Assembly (NCBI RefSeq): GCF_000429905.1
Contig: NZ_AUCT01000010.1
Location: 124,001-188,000 of the forward strand
Direction: 5' to 3'
Source: Desulfatibacillum aliphaticivorans DSM 15576
GTDB lineage: Bacteria; Desulfobacterota; Desulfobacteria; Desulfobacterales; Desulfatibacillaceae
DNA: 64,000 nucleotides
The stretch's first letter is position 1. The number at the start of each line of letters is the position of its first letter. Positions 44,190 through 52,938 of this stretch are shown piece after piece. A program made the translations under genes and the position numbers. Under the pieces are notes generated by a model. It was not told where the DNA came from, did not search any database, and saw nothing but the letters and a program-made list of their open reading frames with translations.

Positions 44190-45061
44190 GACGCCCCCTT
44201 CAGGACCGCCCGTATTCTCAACAGCGTGTTGGCGTAATACGTGCTATTATTGTATGATAATAATACTTTCTTCATTTTCTCGGCGTCCATCCCCGGCTGC
44301 CAGCCATGGTTTTTCAAGTACTTCCCTATGCTGGCTATCGCGTCGGAATGGGTGAACAAATCCACCTTGCCGTCTCCGCTTCCGTCCGCTCCGTGCACGG
44401 AAATATTGGAGGGCATAAACTGGGAATACCCCATGGCGCCGGCAAAGGAGCCCTTGATGCTGGCCGGGTCGGATTCATCCGGGTCCAGGTGCTTAAGAAA
44501 GGCCTTCAACTCCACATACGCCCAGGAGGCTTTTCTGTCGGCCCAGGACTCCACCTTTTTCTTGGTCGTCGTTTTCTTCTGGGACACCGCATCAAACAGT
44601 TGGTCCTTTTTTTCCTGCTCGGATAAAGCGGCCAGGGTGGACAAGGTGTTGATAACCGGCTTCGTGCCCACGTATCCGCCCAGACGCGTCTCCACCATCA
44701 AAATGGCGGTGATGACCTCCTTGTCCACGCCGTAGGCTTTTTCCGCCGCTTCCAGGTCGGCCTGGTGCTCCTTCATGTAAGCCCGGGCGTCGGCTATGGG
44801 TTTGTCCTTTAAAAACTGGTCGTAATTCAGCTTGGATTCGTTGTGGCGGAAGTACACCGTCGCCACGGATAAGTCCAGCTTTACGTTCTCGGCGCCGTAA
44901 ATTTTATCCAGTTGGGCCTCTGTGAAGCCGTCCTGGATCAACCTTTTTTTCAAGGCTTCAAAAGGAGGCGGCGCAGGCTCGGAGGCCATAGCCGGGGGTA
45001 CGGACAAACAAGCCAGAATAAGGGCTGCGAACAATCCAACAAACCGGTTTAACACAAACAC
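44186..45061 (-). CDS. Lytic murein transglycosylase (MltB/SLT_2 type)
   Basis: The 291-residue exported protein has a signal peptide of about 26 residues (LILACLSVPPAMA) without a lipobox Cys. The catalytic domain has AILMVETRLGGYVG with the acid Glu, SFAGAMGYSQFMPSN and SIGKYLKNHGWQPG, as in MltB. It cleaves the glycan strands of peptidoglycan to give 1,6-anhydro ends. At 291 residues it is shorter than MltB of E. coli (about 360) and lacks an extra binding domain. A segment around 155-175 is rich in Lys/Thr. It is coupled to the PLDc_N protein downstream. Confidence 0.9.
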   Translation of the reverse strand: MFVLNRFVGLFAALILACLSVPPAMASEPAPPPFEALKKRLIQDGFTEAQLDKIYGAENVKLDLSVATVYFRHNESKLNYDQFLKDKPIADARAYMKEHQADLEAAEKAYGVDKEVITAILMVETRLGGYVGTKPVINTLSTLAALSEQEKKDQLFDAVSQKKTTTKKKVESWADRKASWAYVELKAFLKHLDPDESDPASIKGSFAGAMGYSQFMPSNISVHGADGSGDGKVDLFTHSDAIASIGKYLKNHGWQPGMDAEKMKKVLLSYNNSTYYANTLLRIRAVLKGAS

Positions 45062-45135
45062 GCTCCCAACTCAGTTCGGCGAACCCGGCGCCGCTAGCCG
45101 CCCGGGTTCGCCCTCCGTTTAAAAACCAAGCCCTG

Positions 45136-45936
45136 TTAAGGGCTCAGGCTGACCTCTCCCCGGATGCGATGGGAGAAAGTCGCCAAACTATGGTATCCCG
45201 CTTCCCGAGCCAGGGAAACGGCCTCGTCAAAATCCATGCCCACCTGCTTGGGGGAATGGGCGTCGCTCCCCAGGGTGATGGGAACTCCCGCCTGGTTCAG
45301 CTTTTGCAAAATCCACAGGCTGGGGTAAAGCTCCCCTTTGGGGTGCCGCTTGCCGCTGGTGTTGATCTCCACAGCAAGGCCTTTGCCGGCGATTACGTCA
45401 ATCACCTGATCCCAACGGTTTTCCATCCGGTCCTGGGGGCTGTCTCCAAACTTGCCCACGACGTCCAGATGGCATAAAAAATCAAAGAAAGAATGCTCGG
45501 CCATGGTTTCCAAATGATTCAGATACTCGGCGAACATGTCCTCGCATTCCCGGAAAGGGCAATTATCCCGTTCCTTATGGGAAACCATGTTCCATTCCCC
45601 GATAAAATGCACCGACCCGCCAATGGCGTCAAAGGAATGGGCATCCACGATCTCCATGGCCTGCTCCATGGTTTCCAGGTCAAAGTCCACTTCCAGGCCC
45701 ACCTTGACCCAAATGCGGTCTTCGTATTTTGCAGCCAGCCTCTTTACGGCCCGGTGATACAAAGGAACCTCCTGAGGGCTCATGGACAAAAAGCTGCCGT
45801 CCGGCCTCAGGGTCAGGTGGTCCAAAAAGCAAATCTCCGCAAGCCCCAACTTGACCGCTTGTTGCACATAGGCTTCCATTTCCCCTTTGGCGTGGTTGCA
45901 CAAGGGGGTGTGCACATGATAATCAATCAAACTCAT
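45136..45936 (-). CDS. PHP-family histidinol-phosphatase-like protein
   Basis: The 266-residue protein has PHP metal motifs: DYHVHTPLCNHA at the start, FLDHL, KVGLEVDFD, GSVHFIG with the following acidic stretch, CHLDVVGKFG, EINTSG and ITLGSDAHSP. The ligand set (HxH, H, E, H, H, DxH) is complete, so a trinuclear metal phosphatase is expected. It resembles HisJ/HisK-type histidinol phosphatases, but PHP proteins also act on nucleotides, and no other his gene is here. It is divergent from radA. Confidence 0.82.
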   Translation of the reverse strand: MSLIDYHVHTPLCNHAKGEMEAYVQQAVKLGLAEICFLDHLTLRPDGSFLSMSPQEVPLYHRAVKRLAAKYEDRIWVKVGLEVDFDLETMEQAMEIVDAHSFDAIGGSVHFIGEWNMVSHKERDNCPFRECEDMFAEYLNHLETMAEHSFFDFLCHLDVVGKFGDSPQDRMENRWDQVIDVIAGKGLAVEINTSGKRHPKGELYPSLWILQKLNQAGVPITLGSDAHSPKQVGMDFDEAVSLAREAGYHSLATFSHRIRGEVSLSP

Positions 45937-45981
45937 ATCGGACTCTGAACCGCCATGCCTAACCGCTCCCGGTGAAAATTT

Positions 45982-46010
45982 TTGACCGGAGAATAATACG
46001 ACGGTAAAGT
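45982..46010 (+). promoter_or_regulatory. Possible sigma-70 promoter of radA
   Basis: TTGACC at 45982-45987 and TAAAGT at 46005-46010 are 17 bases apart, leaving about 140 bases of leader to the radA start at 46154. The match at -10 is only fair. Confidence 0.35.
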
Positions 46011-46153
46011 GTATCAGAACCGGCGCACGGTCTCAAGCACATAATGGGAGTATTTTACCCAATTTTTTCTTTAGGGGGTAATAATAGCCCCATGTTGTGG
46101 TCAAAACAACCCCAAATGCATGCTTTGAGACGGTTCGGCCAGGAGATTATTCC

Positions 46154-47524
46154 ATGAAAAAAGCCCAAAAAACAGTATTCACCTGCCAGGATTGCGGATA
46201 CACCACCCCAAAGTGGATGGGCAAGTGCCCGGATTGCGGCCAGTGGCACAGCATGGTGGAAGGCAAGCCCAAGGCCGCATCATCGGGAGTCAAGGCCCCC
46301 TTTGACCTGTCCGGGCCGGGGTCGCGGCCCGTGCCCATCGACTCCGTGGACGGCATTGTAGAGGAGCGCCTGACCACGGGCATCATGGAATTGGACCGGG
46401 TTCTGGGCGGGGGGCTTGTGGCCGGGTCCATGGTGCTTATCGGCGGGGATCCGGGCATCGGCAAGTCTACCTTGATGCTTCAGGTCATGCAGTCCCTGGC
46501 GTATACGGGCCTGAAAGTTTTGTACGTATCCGGCGAGGAGTCCGTCAGGCAGATCAAATTGAGAAGCCAGCGGACCGGGTCGCCCAGCCCCAATTTGTTT
46601 GTGTACAGCGAAATCGTCCTGGAGCAGATTCTGGACGTGTTGGATCAGGAAAAGCCCCAGGCCGTGGTTCTGGACTCGGTCCAGACCTTGTACAGCCAGG
46701 ACCTGACCTCGGCCCCGGGCTCGGTCAGCCAGGTTCGGGAAGTCACCTTCAAACTGGCCATGCACGCAAAGAAAACCGGCATCCCCACCTTTCTTGTGGG
46801 CCATGTGACCAAGGACGGGGCCATTGCCGGGCCGCGCCTTCTGGAGCATATGGTGGACACGGTGCTTTATTTTGAAGGGGAGCGGAATCATATTTACCGG
46901 GTGTTGCGGGCCGTGAAAAACCGGTTCGGCTCCACTAACGAAATCGGGGTTTTTGAAATGGCCGAACACGGCCTTATGGAAGTGAGCAACCCCAGCGCCG
47001 TGTTTTTGTCCGAGAGGCCGGAGCACGCCTCGGGCTCGGCGGTCACGGCCAGCCTGGAGGGCTCCCGCCCTATCCTGCTGGAAATCCAGGCGCTTGCCAG
47101 CACCTCCAGCTTCGCCAGTCCGCGCAGGACCGTTTTGGGCCTGGATTCCAACAAGGTGGCGCTTTTAGTGGCGGTTTTGGAGAAAAAAGTAGGCATGCCC
47201 TTGATGGATCAGGACGTATTCATGAACGTCGCCGGCGGCGTGCGGGTGACCGAACCGGCCGTGGACCTGGCCATGGTGGGCGCCGTGGCCTCCAGCTTTT
47301 TGGACAGGCCCGTGCCCCGGGACACGGTCCTCATGGGGGAGGTGGGCCTGACCGGAGAAATCCGCGGCGTGGGCCAAATGGAAACCCGCATCAAGGAAGC
47401 CGCCAAAATGGGTTTTGAGCAATGCCTGGCGCCCGCGTCCAGCCTGCGCAACCTGCGGCCGCCCTCCGGTGTGAAGGTGGTGGGCGTAAAATCCGTCAGC
47501 CAGGCCCTGGAGCACCTTTTTTGA
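46154..47524 (+). CDS. radA: DNA repair protein RadA
   Basis: The protein has 456 residues from the ATG at 46154, which has AGGAG eight bases upstream; the open frame to a GTG at 46097 is not needed. The N-terminal zinc finger CQDCGYTTPKWMGKCPDCG is followed by Walker A GGDPGIGKSTLM, the RadA-specific KNRFGSTNE motif, and a C-terminal Lon-protease-like domain lacking a catalytic site (GEVGLTGEIRGV). RadA is a DnaB-like helicase that promotes branch migration in recombination. It is divergent from the PHP gene and probably a single gene. Confidence 0.96.
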   Translation: MKKAQKTVFTCQDCGYTTPKWMGKCPDCGQWHSMVEGKPKAASSGVKAPFDLSGPGSRPVPIDSVDGIVEERLTTGIMELDRVLGGGLVAGSMVLIGGDPGIGKSTLMLQVMQSLAYTGLKVLYVSGEESVRQIKLRSQRTGSPSPNLFVYSEIVLEQILDVLDQEKPQAVVLDSVQTLYSQDLTSAPGSVSQVREVTFKLAMHAKKTGIPTFLVGHVTKDGAIAGPRLLEHMVDTVLYFEGERNHIYRVLRAVKNRFGSTNEIGVFEMAEHGLMEVSNPSAVFLSERPEHASGSAVTASLEGSRPILLEIQALASTSSFASPRRTVLGLDSNKVALLVAVLEKKVGMPLMDQDVFMNVAGGVRVTEPAVDLAMVGAVASSFLDRPVPRDTVLMGEVGLTGEIRGVGQMETRIKEAAKMGFEQCLAPASSLRNLRPPSGVKVVGVKSVSQALEHLF

Positions 47525-47655
47525 TCAGGATCAGGGTCCGGCGGAATGGTTTATTTTTTTACAAAAAGCTGGTTTTGGTTGAAAGCCGGGTGAATCTGTG
47601 ACAATTCCCAAGTAGAAAACCGGAGCATATTGACTTTCAAGGAGTTTTTTCTTAT

Positions 47656-48279
47656 ATGAAATCAAAGAAAAAGGGCAAAAACCTTTGGCGGGATCATTAC
47701 ACAGACAAAGCCCAAAAGGCCGGCTTTCCCGCCCGCTCTGTGTTTAAGCTGGAGGAAATGCAAAAACGGTGGAAGATCCTCCGGCCCGGCCAGAAGGTCC
47801 TGGACCTTGGCTGCGCTCCGGGGTCGTGGCTCAAATACGCTTCCCAAATTGTGGGCGACTCAGGCCGGGTCATCGGCCTGGATCTCAAGCCCATGGATCA
47901 ACCGGACAAGCCGAACGCAGAATTTATTCAAGGCGACGCGTTTGAACTGACCCAGGAATTCCTGGACGAAATCGGCAGGGATTTTGACGTGGTGCTGAGC
48001 GACATGGCCCCGAACACCACGGGCATCAAGAACGTGGACGCCCTCAAGTCCGCAGCTTTGTGCGAATCGGCGCTGGCCGCGGCGGTAACGGTCCTCAAGC
48101 CCGGCGGCTCGTTTGTATGCAAGATTTTCCAGGGCGAAGGATTTGATGCGTTTATAAAGGATGTAAAAAAATATTTTACCAAACATAAAATTTTCAAGCC
48201 CGAAAGCACCCGCAAACAAAGCCGGGAGATTTACGTAGTGGGCTGGAGCAAAAAAGGAGGATCCCATGTCAGGACATAA
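47656..48279 (+). CDS. rlmE: 23S rRNA 2'-O-ribose methyltransferase (RlmE/FtsJ/RrmJ)
   Basis: The 207-residue enzyme has the SAM site [15 protein letters not shown] and the catalytic K-D-K-E set: Lys in RSVFKLEEM, Asp in LSDMAPN, Lys in [10 protein letters not shown] and Glu in SREIYVVGW. It methylates U2552 of 23S rRNA late in 50S assembly. The gene overlaps the start of the YebC-family gene by 14 bases, so the two are co-translated. Confidence 0.94.
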   Translation: MKSKKKGKNLWRDHYTDKAQKAGFPARSVFKLEEMQKRWKILRPGQKVLDLGCAPGSWLKYASQIVGDSGRVIGLDLKPMDQPDKPNAEFIQGDAFELTQEFLDEIGRDFDVVLSDMAPNTTGIKNVDALKSAALCESALAAAVTVLKPGGSFVCKIFQGEGFDAFIKDVKKYFTKHKIFKPESTRKQSREIYVVGWSKKGGSHVRT

Positions 48280-49009
48280 TAAATGGTCAACAATCAAACA
48301 TAAGAAGGGTGCAGCCGACGCCAAGCGCGGCAAGGTCTTCTCCAAGCTGATCAAGGAAATCACCATAGCCGCCCGCATGGGGGGCGGCGACCCGGACGCA
48401 AACCCCCGCCTTCGCACGGCCATCAACGCCGCCAAGGCTGAAAACATGCCCAAGGACAACTGGGAGCGCGCCATTAAAAAAGGCACCGGCGAACTGGAAG
48501 GCGTGAACTACGAGGAATTCCAGTACGAAGGCTACGGCCCCGGCGGCGGCGCCGTTCTGGTGGAATCCCTGACAGACAACAAAAACCGCGCGGCCGCGGA
48601 AATCCGCCATATTTTCTCCAAGTGCGGCGGCAGCCTGGGCGAGGCCGGCTGCGTGGCCTGGATGTTCGATAAAAAAGGCTACATCGTGGTGAACCAAAGC
48701 GTCACGGACGAAGACACCCTCATGGAAGTGGCCCTGGAAGCAGGCGCCGAAGACGTGCGGGAAGCCGGAGACGTGTTTGAAGTAATTACCCAGCCGGATG
48801 ATTACGATGCGGTCAAGGAAGCCATTGACGCCGCCGGCATCGAAACGGAAGACGCCTCGGTCACCAAACTTCCCCAGAACACCGTGGAAGTCACCGGCAA
48901 GGAAGCCGAACAAATGGTCCGTCTGCTTCAGACCCTGGATGACTGCGACGACGTGCAAAACGTCTACACCAGCGCGGACATCCCGGACGACGCCATCGGC
49001 GAAGACTAA
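48266..49009 (+). CDS. YebC/PmpR-family protein
   Basis: The 247-residue protein begins with the family signature [20 protein letters not shown] and continues with [14 protein letters not shown] and [18 protein letters not shown] motifs (here [15 protein letters not shown]). YebC-type proteins have been described as transcription regulators and as ribosome-associated factors that help with difficult peptide bonds. Its GGAGG site lies inside rlmE, which it overlaps by 14 bases. The rRNA methyltransferase neighbour fits a translation role. The operon ends at the terminator at 49058. Confidence 0.95.
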   Translation: MSGHNKWSTIKHKKGAADAKRGKVFSKLIKEITIAARMGGGDPDANPRLRTAINAAKAENMPKDNWERAIKKGTGELEGVNYEEFQYEGYGPGGGAVLVESLTDNKNRAAAEIRHIFSKCGGSLGEAGCVAWMFDKKGYIVVNQSVTDEDTLMEVALEAGAEDVREAGDVFEVITQPDDYDAVKEAIDAAGIETEDASVTKLPQNTVEVTGKEAEQMVRLLQTLDDCDDVQNVYTSADIPDDAIGED

Positions 49010-49057
49010 AAAGCTGTTCCGGGCGGATCAGTCGCCCAGGTTTCATATATTTGATGT

Positions 49058-49098
49058 AAAAGGGGAAAACCTGTTGATGACGGGTTTTCCCTTTTTTT
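49058..49098 (+). terminator. Rho-independent terminator of rlmE-yebC
   Basis: AAAGGGGAAAACC pairs with GGGTTTTCCCTTT around a 10-base loop, followed by a run of seven T. It lies about 50 bases after the yebC-family stop. Confidence 0.85.
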
Positions 49099-49375
49099 AT
49101 GTCCCATGAACTTCATTTGCTGGAATGACGGTTTATGGCGGTAAACGGGCAGATAATGGGGTTTAGAGGCTTGATTTTGTTGGGTTTCGCAAGCTCAACC
49201 CAACCTACGCCGCCCGAGGACAAGATGTAGGTTGGGTGGTTCTGCGCTGGAAACATGCAAAGAATTCAACAACGTATCGACGGCTGTAAAGATGGTAAAA
49301 AGGCTCAACGACGTTGCTGCGCAGGTTCACCCAACAAATAAAATAGCGTCGTCCGGCTTAGCTGCGGGGCTCCAT
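49099..49375. repeat. Non-coding region with nested GTTGGGTT/AACCCAAC inverted repeats (REP/MITE-like)
   Basis: Around 49179-49204 GTTGGGTT and AACCCAAC form a hairpin; the same right arm, AACCCAACCTAC, also pairs with GTAGGTTGGGT at 49228-49238. A further, looser CACCCAAC lies near 49329. The phrase GTAGGTTGGGT with GGTTTCGC resembles small interspersed repeats seen in many bacterial genomes between genes. No gene is apparent. It lies between convergent genes, the usual place for such elements. Confidence 0.6.
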
Positions 49376-50497
49376 TTATTCCGACAAAAGGCGTTGGTAC
49401 AAATCCAGGAGTTTGGCTTCCTGGGAGGTCCAGGAATATTTTTCTCTGAAAAGGCGTTTGCCGCTTTCGCTCATTTTTCTGCAAAGCTCCGGGTTTTCCA
49501 AAAGGTGATCAATGGCTTTGGCAATGGCTTTGGGGTCGGTCGCGTCCACGGCCATGCCAGTGTTATCCCGCACCAAAAGGTCTTTCCATAGGGGAAAATC
49601 CGAGGCCACCATGGGCAGGCCGGCGGACATGTATTCGTAGAGCTTGTTGGGCGAGGTGTCGGCGTACCCGAACAAGGGCTGGAGGCACATCAGGCCCACG
49701 GCGGCGGAATGCATGTGTTCGTACACGCCTTTCAGGTCCGTCATGCCCAGGAATTCTGCATTTTTTCCATAGGCGGGAAGCTGCTTTATCGCCCGGGTTT
49801 CCGGAGTGTCGATTTCCTGGCCGATGATGGTCAAGTGGGCGCCCGGAGTTTTAACGTGCTCCATGGCCTGCACCACCTGATACGATCCGATATGGTCCCG
49901 CAGGCCTCCGGTGTACAGAATTTTTGTATTGCCCTCAAAGGTGCGGGGGATCTGGTCCAACAGGTCGGCCATGTCTTCCAGGGCGAAGTTTTCCAGAATC
50001 ACGGTTTTATCCGCCGGAAAACGCGCTGCCAGACGGGAGCCGATGCTGGTGACGATGGCGTCGATGCAAAAAACCGTGATTTGCTCCAAGGCGCCCACGG
50101 ATTTGGCCGTGAGTTTGCGAATGGGCGCCGGAATATAAGCCTTGCCCGCCACTTTGTCCGGGTGGTTTTCGTGGGCATCGTACACCACCTTGGCCCGGGT
50201 GAACCCTTTTATTAGAATCCCTACGGGCAGCAGCTCGATGTTATGAAAATGATACAGGTCCGCGTTCAGGCTGAGCGCGGTTTTAAAAACGTGCGGGACG
50301 ACGCGGGTTAGGCGCTCTTTGCGGTCGGCGCAGGGCTGGACGGGAACGATGGTCACGCCGTCGTGCACCCCGCCCTTTTCCGCCTGGGCCACCAGGGAGA
50401 CTTTGTATCCCGCCTTGGCCAGGGACCGGCATTCCTTCATGAAAATTCTTGTGTCAAAGGGCGTATTTACGGATGTCAGATGGACTACGTGCTTCAT
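49376..50497 (-). CDS. GT4-family glycosyltransferase
   Basis: The 373-residue GT-B enzyme has an N-terminal acceptor domain (KHVVHLTSVNTPFDTRIF, LAKAGYKVSLVAQ, YDAHENHP) and a C-terminal donor domain (NTKILYTGGLRD, and LYEYMSAGLPMVASDFP, the E-x7-E type sugar-nucleotide site). It probably adds a sugar in cell-surface polysaccharide synthesis at the cytoplasmic membrane. Its ATG overlaps the stop of the second GT4 gene (ATGA). No flippase or polymerase is nearby. Donor and acceptor are unknown. Confidence 0.85.
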   Translation of the reverse strand: MKHVVHLTSVNTPFDTRIFMKECRSLAKAGYKVSLVAQAEKGGVHDGVTIVPVQPCADRKERLTRVVPHVFKTALSLNADLYHFHNIELLPVGILIKGFTRAKVVYDAHENHPDKVAGKAYIPAPIRKLTAKSVGALEQITVFCIDAIVTSIGSRLAARFPADKTVILENFALEDMADLLDQIPRTFEGNTKILYTGGLRDHIGSYQVVQAMEHVKTPGAHLTIIGQEIDTPETRAIKQLPAYGKNAEFLGMTDLKGVYEHMHSAAVGLMCLQPLFGYADTSPNKLYEYMSAGLPMVASDFPLWKDLLVRDNTGMAVDATDPKAIAKAIDHLLENPELCRKMSESGKRLFREKYSWTSQEAKLLDLYQRLLSE

Positions 50498-51609
50498 TTG
50501 GCCGCCTTTTTCGCCGCTAATTCATTATAAAAAAGTTCCAAGCGATTTTTTTGCGCTTCCATGGAGCAATTTTCCTGCACGAACTTCAGGGCGTTTTGGC
50601 TCAGCTTTTGGTGCAGGGCTTTGTCTTCCGTTAATTTCAGCATGGCCTCGGCCAAAGCGTTGGGATCGTCCATGGGGACCAGCAGGCTGTCATGGCCGTC
50701 CTTGATGGAAGCGCGCATGGCCGGGATGTCCCCCGCAATAACGGGCGTTGCACAGGCCATGGATTCCCGGACCGACTGGGACACGCTGTCCGATCCTGCC
50801 AGGGATATGGACGCCAGGGAAATTTGGTACCGGTTGGCCATTTGCCGGTCGTCCTCCACGTTGTCCAGAAAGCGAACGGCTTCAAGCGCTCCGCTCTCGG
50901 CCAGGCAGTCCTTAAACTCGGCCAGCAGGTCTTCCCTGGCTCGGGTCAAGGGAACGAGCAGACGGGCATTGGGATTTTTTTGGTGGACCTTGCAAAAGGC
51001 CCGGGCGGCGGTCATGGGATGATACAAAGGCTCCAGCATGCGGCACAGGTAAAAAACCGGCCCCTCCCCCAGATTCAATTCCCGGTGAAAGGATTCGTCG
51101 GGCTCATCCGGCCGGAACGCGTCCGTGTCCACGCCCAAATAAATGACCTCCAGCTTGGACTCGGGCGCGCCAAGCTCCAGGGCCTTGTTTTTTAGCTCGT
51201 CGCAAACGCAAAGGATTTTGTCGGCCCGGTTTAAGGCCGCTTTGGTGAGCGTGCGATGCAGCACGGAGGTCTGATCCAGCAAAAACAAATCCGACCCGTG
51301 CACGGAAAGGGCCGTTGGCCGCCAAAGCGCCATGGGCGTGGGCCAGCCCGCCCCAAAGGCCGTGTGGGCGTGAAGCACGTCAGGCCTCAGTTTTCTCACC
51401 AGGGCGAATAACGCTGCGCCGTATGCAGCGAACCGGATTTTGGGCAGATTGAACCGCTCGGCCAGGTCGTAGAAAGCCACGCCCGGAGGAATTCCCATGC
51501 CGCGCTTTTCGCAGCCCACAAAATGGACGTCATATCCCCAGGCGGCCAAGTTTCTCGCCCAGCGCCAAGCGTGCGCGTCGTTGGGGTTTCCGATGTAGCA
51601 GATTTTCAT
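50494..51609 (-). CDS. GT4-family glycosyltransferase
   Basis: The 371-residue GT-B enzyme starts MKICYIGNPNDAHAWRWARN, has an acceptor half with VLHAHTAFGAGWP and LSVHGSDLFLL, and a donor half with FYLCRMLEPLYHP and SVRESMACATPVIAGDIP as nucleotide-sugar site. It is the first gene of a two-gene operon with the GT4 enzyme it overlaps, so they probably act in series on one glycan. Substrates unknown. Confidence 0.85.
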   Translation of the reverse strand: MKICYIGNPNDAHAWRWARNLAAWGYDVHFVGCEKRGMGIPPGVAFYDLAERFNLPKIRFAAYGAALFALVRKLRPDVLHAHTAFGAGWPTPMALWRPTALSVHGSDLFLLDQTSVLHRTLTKAALNRADKILCVCDELKNKALELGAPESKLEVIYLGVDTDAFRPDEPDESFHRELNLGEGPVFYLCRMLEPLYHPMTAARAFCKVHQKNPNARLLVPLTRAREDLLAEFKDCLAESGALEAVRFLDNVEDDRQMANRYQISLASISLAGSDSVSQSVRESMACATPVIAGDIPAMRASIKDGHDSLLVPMDDPNALAEAMLKLTEDKALHQKLSQNALKFVQENCSMEAQKNRLELFYNELAAKKAAK

Positions 51610-51766
51610 GGCGGCCGGTCCGTTTTCCTACCGATGATTTAAAGCAAGGCGCAACTAACGTTAAGGATAGGAAAAAAATACCACAACCGGAAGATCAAAG
51701 CCAGCGGCATGTTAAAAGGGGGGAGATGGGAAAAGGGGACGCCCGGTTGGACGGCCCCCATTGCGG

Positions 51767-52768
51767 TTATTCCGCTTGAATGGTTTCCGTGGTTTTCTGA
51801 ACGGATTCCAGCATAAGCGCCTCGATTTTCAAGGCTTCCTCCTGGGTGAGATCCAGGAACTCCAGGGCGCCGTCCTCGAACGAGGATTCCACATCGTCAA
51901 AGGAAAAATCCAGGCTGCAATTTAGCGCCAGGGTATCGGCGATATGCAGGGCGTAGGACAAAAAGTCGCCTTCCGATCTGGACGGATAATGGTGATATCG
52001 AATGGCGGTTGTTATATTTTCCGGCATTTTCCAGGACTTACATACCTCACTGGCGATCTCGCAATGATCAAACCCCAAGATGGCCTTTTCCGCTTCCAAA
52101 AAGCTCATGCCTCCGGACGCCAAACGCCGAAACATTTCCTTGCGCTCCGCAACATAGGGCTCCAGGGCCAATTTACCGGCGTCATGGGTGAGCCCGGCGG
52201 CGAAAGCGTCTTCCGCCAAATGGGGTTTGGCGCGGCCTGTAATGATGCGGGCGCCAAAAGCCACCAACAGGGAATGCCGCCAGAATTCGCCGGGATCCAT
52301 GCCGTATCCCGGCATGGGCTTGTCCAAAAGCTGGGAGGCGGAAGCCATGGTCAGGATTTCGTTCAGGGTCTTTTGCCCCAGAACCACCGAGGCCTGCTGA
52401 ATGGTGGAAACCGTGCCGGAAAGCCCGTAAAACGGCGAGTTGGCGATTTTTAGCACCTTGGCGGCGATGGCCTGATCCGTAACCAGGACAATGGCCAAAT
52501 CCTGAAAGCTGGAATTGGGGTCCGCCATGACCTTCCGGGCCTTGTGGATGACCTGGGGCATGGGCGGCAGATCCTTAACCCCTTTGACAATGGCCTTTTT
52601 CAGGGCTTCCCCTTCCGGCAGCGTGTTTATGGGCGGCGCCTGCGCCGGGGGGTTGATGGTTATGAGATTTTGGCAGGCCGGACACTTTAAGCTAATGGAT
52701 TTATCCTTGGGGAGCTTCTCATCAGGAATATTATATTTTTTATGGCAACTTGAGCACTCTATCTTCAT
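51767..52768 (-). CDS. HDOD-domain protein with N-terminal MJ0042-type zinc ribbon
   Basis: The 333-residue protein begins with a zinc ribbon, CSSCHKKYNIPDEKL and CPACQNLI, of the MJ0042 type found in Desulfobacterota and Myxococci. From about 65 it has an HDOD domain: LPPMPQVIHKARKVMADPN, AAKVLKIANSPFYGL, LTHDAGKLALEPY and ILGFDHCEIASEVCKSW. The last part is acidic. HDOD proteins act in signalling, often with cyclic di-GMP or motility, but have no proven catalysis. It precedes the Ser/Thr kinase gene by sequence but is transcribed after it in the same direction, 170 bases apart. Confidence 0.85.
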   Translation of the reverse strand: MKIECSSCHKKYNIPDEKLPKDKSISLKCPACQNLITINPPAQAPPINTLPEGEALKKAIVKGVKDLPPMPQVIHKARKVMADPNSSFQDLAIVLVTDQAIAAKVLKIANSPFYGLSGTVSTIQQASVVLGQKTLNEILTMASASQLLDKPMPGYGMDPGEFWRHSLLVAFGARIITGRAKPHLAEDAFAAGLTHDAGKLALEPYVAERKEMFRRLASGGMSFLEAEKAILGFDHCEIASEVCKSWKMPENITTAIRYHHYPSRSEGDFLSYALHIADTLALNCSLDFSFDDVESSFEDGALEFLDLTQEEALKIEALMLESVQKTTETIQAE

Positions 52769-52938
52769 CTCTGCATTTTCCTTCCCAGAGTCAAAAACTT
52801 GTCATCTTCCGTCAACGCCCGGACGTCAGGATCAATCTCCGGCCCCTAATTATGGTGCGGGGTCGTTCCATTGGTATAGGAGCGGCGCGTCGACAATGTA
52901 TAGAGCAAATACCGCGCCAATTGGGAGTTTTTGGCTCG

